The notes beneath the pieces were generated by a model. The model saw only the letters and a program-made list of their open reading frames with translations. It was not told the DNA's origin and made no database searches. The position numbers were made by a program, and so were the translations under genes. Shown here piece by piece: positions 15,079-18,251 of a DNA stretch of 18,251 nucleotides. The DNA is from Dehalococcoidia bacterium (GTDB lineage Bacteria; Chloroflexota; Dehalococcoidia; Dehalococcoidales; RBG-16-60-22): assembly GCA_004375725.1 (NCBI GenBank), contig SOKS01000062.1, forward strand, positions 1 to 18,251, written 5' to 3'. How positions within the stretch are numbered: position 1 is the stretch's first letter; each line of letters starts with the position of its first letter.

Positions 15079-15360
15079 ATAAAGGCTTTGACGGAGAAGA
15101 GTAGGGAGACTACGGTCACCCAGCGAGTCTGGTGCGGTGGAAGCAGACGTGAACGCCTTCCCGAAAATCCCTCCCGAGCCGCCAACCGAACGGTCGTCAG
15201 GTAAATATTGAAGCCCAGTAGACTTGGCCGGTTGCGTCAGCCGTTATCCGAGACGAGGGCATCAGAGGGTGCCTTTGCAGAGTGCCCCGAGCCATCGGGG
15301 AAATAGGGTGGTACCGCGGGTCGATAATTCCCGTCCCTAGAGGACGGGTTTAATATTTTA
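15079..15360 (+). promoter_or_regulatory. T-box riboswitch leader of ileS (tRNA-Ile sensing)
   Basis: The conserved T-box AGGGTGGTACCGCGG lies at 15305-15319. Stem I features precede it: GAGAAGAGTAG near 15094, then AGCGAG and GGTGGAAG in the distal part, with GTCTG/CAGAC pairing. In the specifier region, ATC at 15167-15169 is an isoleucine codon, matching the gene downstream. Uncharged tRNA-Ile would pair with the specifier and the T-box bulge to favour the antiterminator (AGGG pairing with CCCT) over the terminator, raising IleRS synthesis when isoleucine or charging is short. The specifier is followed by C, where a purine is usual. Confidence 0.93.
15330..15360 (+). terminator. Intrinsic terminator of the T-box leader
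   Basis: CCCGTCC and GGACGGG form a 7-bp stem around a 5-base loop, followed by TTTAATATTTT. Its left arm also pairs with the T-box sequence in the antiterminator, so the two folds exclude each other. It ends about 15 bases before the ileS ATG. Confidence 0.88.
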
Positions 15361-15375
15361 AGGGGAGTAAAAGCC

Positions 15376-18251
15376 ATGTTCCGTCCGGTGGGCAGCCAGC
15401 TTAAGCTGCCGCAAATTGAAGAAAAGGTCCTCCAGTGGTGGCAGGAAAATAAAATCTTTGAGCGGAGTGTGGAGAACCGGAAGGGCGGCCCCCGCTTTAC
15501 CCTCTACGAGGGTCCGCCAACGGCCAATGGCAGCCCCGGCATCCACCACGTTCTTTCCCGCATTTTCAAGGATATCATTCCGCGTCACCGGGCGATGAAA
15601 GGCTACTACACGCCGCGCATCGGCGGCTGGGATACGCATGGCCTTCCCGTGGAGCTGGAAGTGGAGAGGGAGCTTGGCCTTTCCAGCAAGACACAGATTG
15701 AGGAATATGGTATCGCCAAATTCAATGCTCGCTGCCGTGAGAGCGTTTTCCGTTATCTCAAGGACTGGAACGCACTGACCGAGCGCATCGCCTACTGGTG
15801 TGACCTTGAGCACCCCTACGTCACCATGGAGAACTACTACATCGAGACCGTCTGGTGGACGATAAAACAGATGTGGGACAGGGGGCTTATCTATCTGGGC
15901 TACAAGACAACAGCTCATTGCCCTCGTTGTGGCACGTCGCTCAGTTCGCATGAGGTGGCTCTTGGCTATGAAGAGGACACGGAAGACCCGTCTGTTTATG
16001 TAAAGTTTAAAATTGTACTGTCGTCCCTGACGGGCTCCGAGGTACGGGAGCGGCTGCATAAACTCTTTACCTCTTCAGGTAAACCGGCCTATTTCCTGGC
16101 CTGGACGACCACTCCCTGGACTTTACCCGGCAATACGGCTCTGGCGGTAGCCGCTGACGCCGAATACGCCGTGGTTGAATCCGATGAAGAATACCTTATT
16201 TTTGCTACCGCTTTGCTCAGCGCGATGGGGTTTGAGGCCAGCCAGGTCGTAGATGGAATAGCGGGGATTGATTTGGTAAGCGGTGATGGGAAGGAAGCAG
16301 TTGAGTATGAACCTCTATTCAATCCCCACGAATTTGGGGTTGAGCGGAGGCGTTTTCGAAGCGGTGCCGAACTTCTGCCACAGGAATCGGATGAAAAGCT
16401 GACCTACCGGGTAATCGCTACCGATTTTGTCTCCATGGAAGACGGCACCGGCATCGTGCATGTGGCACCGGCCTTTGGTGAGGTTGACTTTGAAGCGGGA
16501 AAAGAGCAAGGCCTTGACTTCGTGCAACAGGTGGATTTGCAGGGCAATATCACTGGCAATTACTCGTTTTCCGGTAAGTTTGTGAAAAAAGCTGACCCAC
16601 TCATTATTGATGACCTGAAATCAAGAGGTCTGCTTTATCGCAGCGAGACCATCCGTCATACCTATCCTTTCTGCTGGCGTTGCCGTACACCCCTTCTTTA
16701 CTATGTCAAAGAGAGCTGGTATATCAAAACGACGGCGGTGAAGGACAGGCTCATCTCTGGAAATAATGAGATAAACTGGTATCCCGAGCATATCAAGCAC
16801 GGTCGCTTTGGCGACTGGCTGGAGAACAATGTCGACTGGGCATTCTCGCGCGAGCGTTACTGGGGCACGCCGCTGCCCATCTGGCGCTGTGAATCATGTG
16901 ATTACCGGGAGTGTGTCGGCGGTGTTGATGATTTGAAGGGTAAACCCGGTTTTAGTGGTCTGAAAGAGCCGCTCGACCTGCACCGGCCTTATGTTGATGA
17001 GATGACCTATGACTGCCCACAGTGCGGTGGCGCCATGCGGCGTGTGACCGAGGTTATAGACTGCTGGTTTGACTCGGGTGCCATGCCGGTGTCTCAGGTA
17101 CACTACCCGTTTGAGAATGAGACGCTGCTTGAGGACGGGCGCTTCCCCGCGGACTATATCTGCGAGGCGGTTGACCAGACACGCGGCTGGTTCTACAGTC
17201 TCCACGCCATCTCCACCCTGCTGTTCAGTCGGCCCTGCTTCCTGAACTGCATCTGCCTGGGGCATATCCTTGATGCCAAAGGCGAGAAGATGAGCAAGGC
17301 CAAGGGAAATGTCATTGAGCCGTCAGCGGTGATAGACAAGTATGGCGCTGATGCCCTCCGCTGGTATTTCTTCACCTCCTCGCCACCCGGAAATGTGCGC
17401 CGTTTCAGCACCGATATGGTGTCAGAGGTGACGCGTCGCTTTCTGCTGACCCTGTGGAATATCTATTCCTTCTTCGTCAACTATGCCAATATTGACCGAT
17501 TCACGCCGGGTGGAGAGGGGATTTTATCCCATTCCGAGCTGGACCACTGGGTCATCTCCGAGCTTAACCAGCTGGTGGCTGACGTCGACAATGGGCTGGA
17601 GAACTACGACCCCAGCGGTGCGGGGAGAAAGATTGAAACCTTTGTCGCTGACCTGTCAAACTGGTACGTGCGGCGGAGTCGAAGGCGTTTCTGGAAGAGC
17701 GAGAATGACGCTGATAAACTGGCTGCCTACACGACGCTTTACCAGTGCCTGGTGACGCTGTCCAAGTTGCTGGCGCCGTTTATCCCCTTTGTTGCCGAGG
17801 AAATGTATCAGAATCTGGTATGCTCCGTGTCTCCGGACCAGCCGGAGAGCGTGCACCTGGCCGATTTCCCGGTGGCGGATAAGGACAAGATTGACCGGCA
17901 TCTGGCCGATGATATCCGCCTGATTATGCGGGTCTCCAGCCTGGGCCGGGCCGCCCGCAGCGAGGCGGGAATCAAGGTGCGCCAGCCACTGTCCCGACTT
18001 TTAATCAAGGTCGCCTCCGAGCGGCATAAGCAGGCGCTCAAGCACCTCGCTCCGCAGGTACTGGAAGAGGTCAACGTGAAAGCGCTCGACGTGGTCGATG
18101 ATATGCCGGTGGCCAAGCATAAAGACTGGCCCCTCGCCTCCGAAGGCGACGTGATGGTGATGCTGGATACCGATATTACCCCGGAACTGGCGGCGGAAGG
18201 TATGGCGCGTGAGATCGTGCGCCGTTTGCAGATGATGCGACGCTCCGCCGG
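15376..18251 (+). CDS. ileS: Isoleucyl-tRNA synthetase, 3' partial
   Basis: The frame is open from ATG 15376 (with AGGGGAG upstream) to the window edge, about 958 codons of a family near 1040 long. It joins isoleucine to tRNA-Ile. The class I HIGH signature appears as GIHH at 55-58, followed by GGWDTHGLPVE. The CP1 editing domain has TTTPWTLPGN from 244. KMSKS appears as KMSKA at 638-642, followed by the anticodon-binding helices. Cysteine pairs at 182/185, 433/436, 505/508 and 547/550 may bind zinc. PPTANGSPGIHH and the VSMEDGTGIVHVAPAFGE block are more like the second (archaeal/eukaryotic-like) IleRS type than E. coli IleS; that assignment is tentative. Expression is under the T-box just upstream. 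Confidence 0.97.
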   Translation, partial: MFRPVGSQLKLPQIEEKVLQWWQENKIFERSVENRKGGPRFTLYEGPPTANGSPGIHHVLSRIFKDIIPRHRAMKGYYTPRIGGWDTHGLPVELEVERELGLSSKTQIEEYGIAKFNARCRESVFRYLKDWNALTERIAYWCDLEHPYVTMENYYIETVWWTIKQMWDRGLIYLGYKTTAHCPRCGTSLSSHEVALGYEEDTEDPSVYVKFKIVLSSLTGSEVRERLHKLFTSSGKPAYFLAWTTTPWTLPGNTALAVAADAEYAVVESDEEYLIFATALLSAMGFEASQVVDGIAGIDLVSGDGKEAVEYEPLFNPHEFGVERRRFRSGAELLPQESDEKLTYRVIATDFVSMEDGTGIVHVAPAFGEVDFEAGKEQGLDFVQQVDLQGNITGNYSFSGKFVKKADPLIIDDLKSRGLLYRSETIRHTYPFCWRCRTPLLYYVKESWYIKTTAVKDRLISGNNEINWYPEHIKHGRFGDWLENNVDWAFSRERYWGTPLPIWRCESCDYRECVGGVDDLKGKPGFSGLKEPLDLHRPYVDEMTYDCPQCGGAMRRVTEVIDCWFDSGAMPVSQVHYPFENETLLEDGRFPADYICEAVDQTRGWFYSLHAISTLLFSRPCFLNCICLGHILDAKGEKMSKAKGNVIEPSAVIDKYGADALRWYFFTSSPPGNVRRFSTDMVSEVTRRFLLTLWNIYSFFVNYANIDRFTPGGEGILSHSELDHWVISELNQLVADVDNGLENYDPSGAGRKIETFVADLSNWYVRRSRRRFWKSENDADKLAAYTTLYQCLVTLSKLLAPFIPFVAEEMYQNLVCSVSPDQPESVHLADFPVADKDKIDRHLADDIRLIMRVSSLGRAARSEAGIKVRQPLSRLLIKVASERHKQALKHLAPQVLEEVNVKALDVVDDMPVAKHKDWPLASEGDVMVMLDTDITPELAAEGMAREIVRRLQMMRRSA

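Noticed and set aside
15358..16059. Minus-strand open frame (233 codons) opposite the start of ileS
   Set aside because: It lies opposite conserved IleRS motifs and spans the T-box terminator; it has no recognisable protein features.
1..18251. CRISPR arrays, insertion sequences or transposase genes
   Set aside because: No spaced direct repeats, terminal inverted repeats or transposase motifs were seen.

Overview
The window reads as a bacterial chromosome segment of moderately high G+C. The genes suggest an anaerobe. The heterodisulfide-reductase cluster, the fumarate-reductase-like pair, the T-box before ileS and the rpmH-rnpA-yidD-yidC-khpB order would suit an anaerobic Chloroflexota (Dehalococcoidia-like) genome. 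That placement is an inference from gene content; no marker in the window proves it.

Bases 1-9777 hold one tightly packed plus-strand operon of eight genes. In order they are: a 5'-truncated HdrA-type flavoprotein; a 1007-residue protein made of two fused HdrA-type flavin modules; MvhD; an FrhB/FdhB-like iron-sulfur flavoprotein; HdrC; HdrB with two CCG cluster motifs; an SdhB/FrdB-like protein with one [2Fe-2S] and two four-cysteine sites; and an SdhA/FrdA-like flavoprotein. Stops and starts touch or overlap, or lie at most 26 bases apart. The set looks like a soluble flavin-based electron-bifurcating or confurcating Hdr complex. Its CCG-type disulfide-reducing subunit is encoded next to a fumarate-reductase-like module, which resembles a split methanogen thiol:fumarate reductase. 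No hydrogenase large subunit and no membrane anchor is seen.

Bases 9778-10407 are a junction. They hold a 5'-truncated minus-strand remnant of a thiamine-diphosphate enzyme C-terminus, a minus-strand intrinsic terminator, a minus-strand tRNA-Asp(GTC) with its own TTGACA/TACACT promoter, and a TATAAT promoter facing the other way for the next operon. The hdr cluster therefore abuts the 3' side of a tRNA gene, and gene debris lies between them.

Bases 10408-15047 carry housekeeping genes on the plus strand: rpsF, ssb, rpsR, rpmH (46 codons), rnpA, yidD, a lipoprotein with an eight-repeat PQQ-type beta-propeller, yidC and khpB/jag. They cover ribosome assembly, single-strand DNA binding, RNase P, membrane-protein insertion and RNA binding.

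Bases 15044-15375 hold a promoter followed by a T-box riboswitch with an intrinsic terminator. Bases 15376-18251 hold ileS, which runs off the right edge after about 958 codons. The ATC in the specifier position matches control by uncharged tRNA-Ile.
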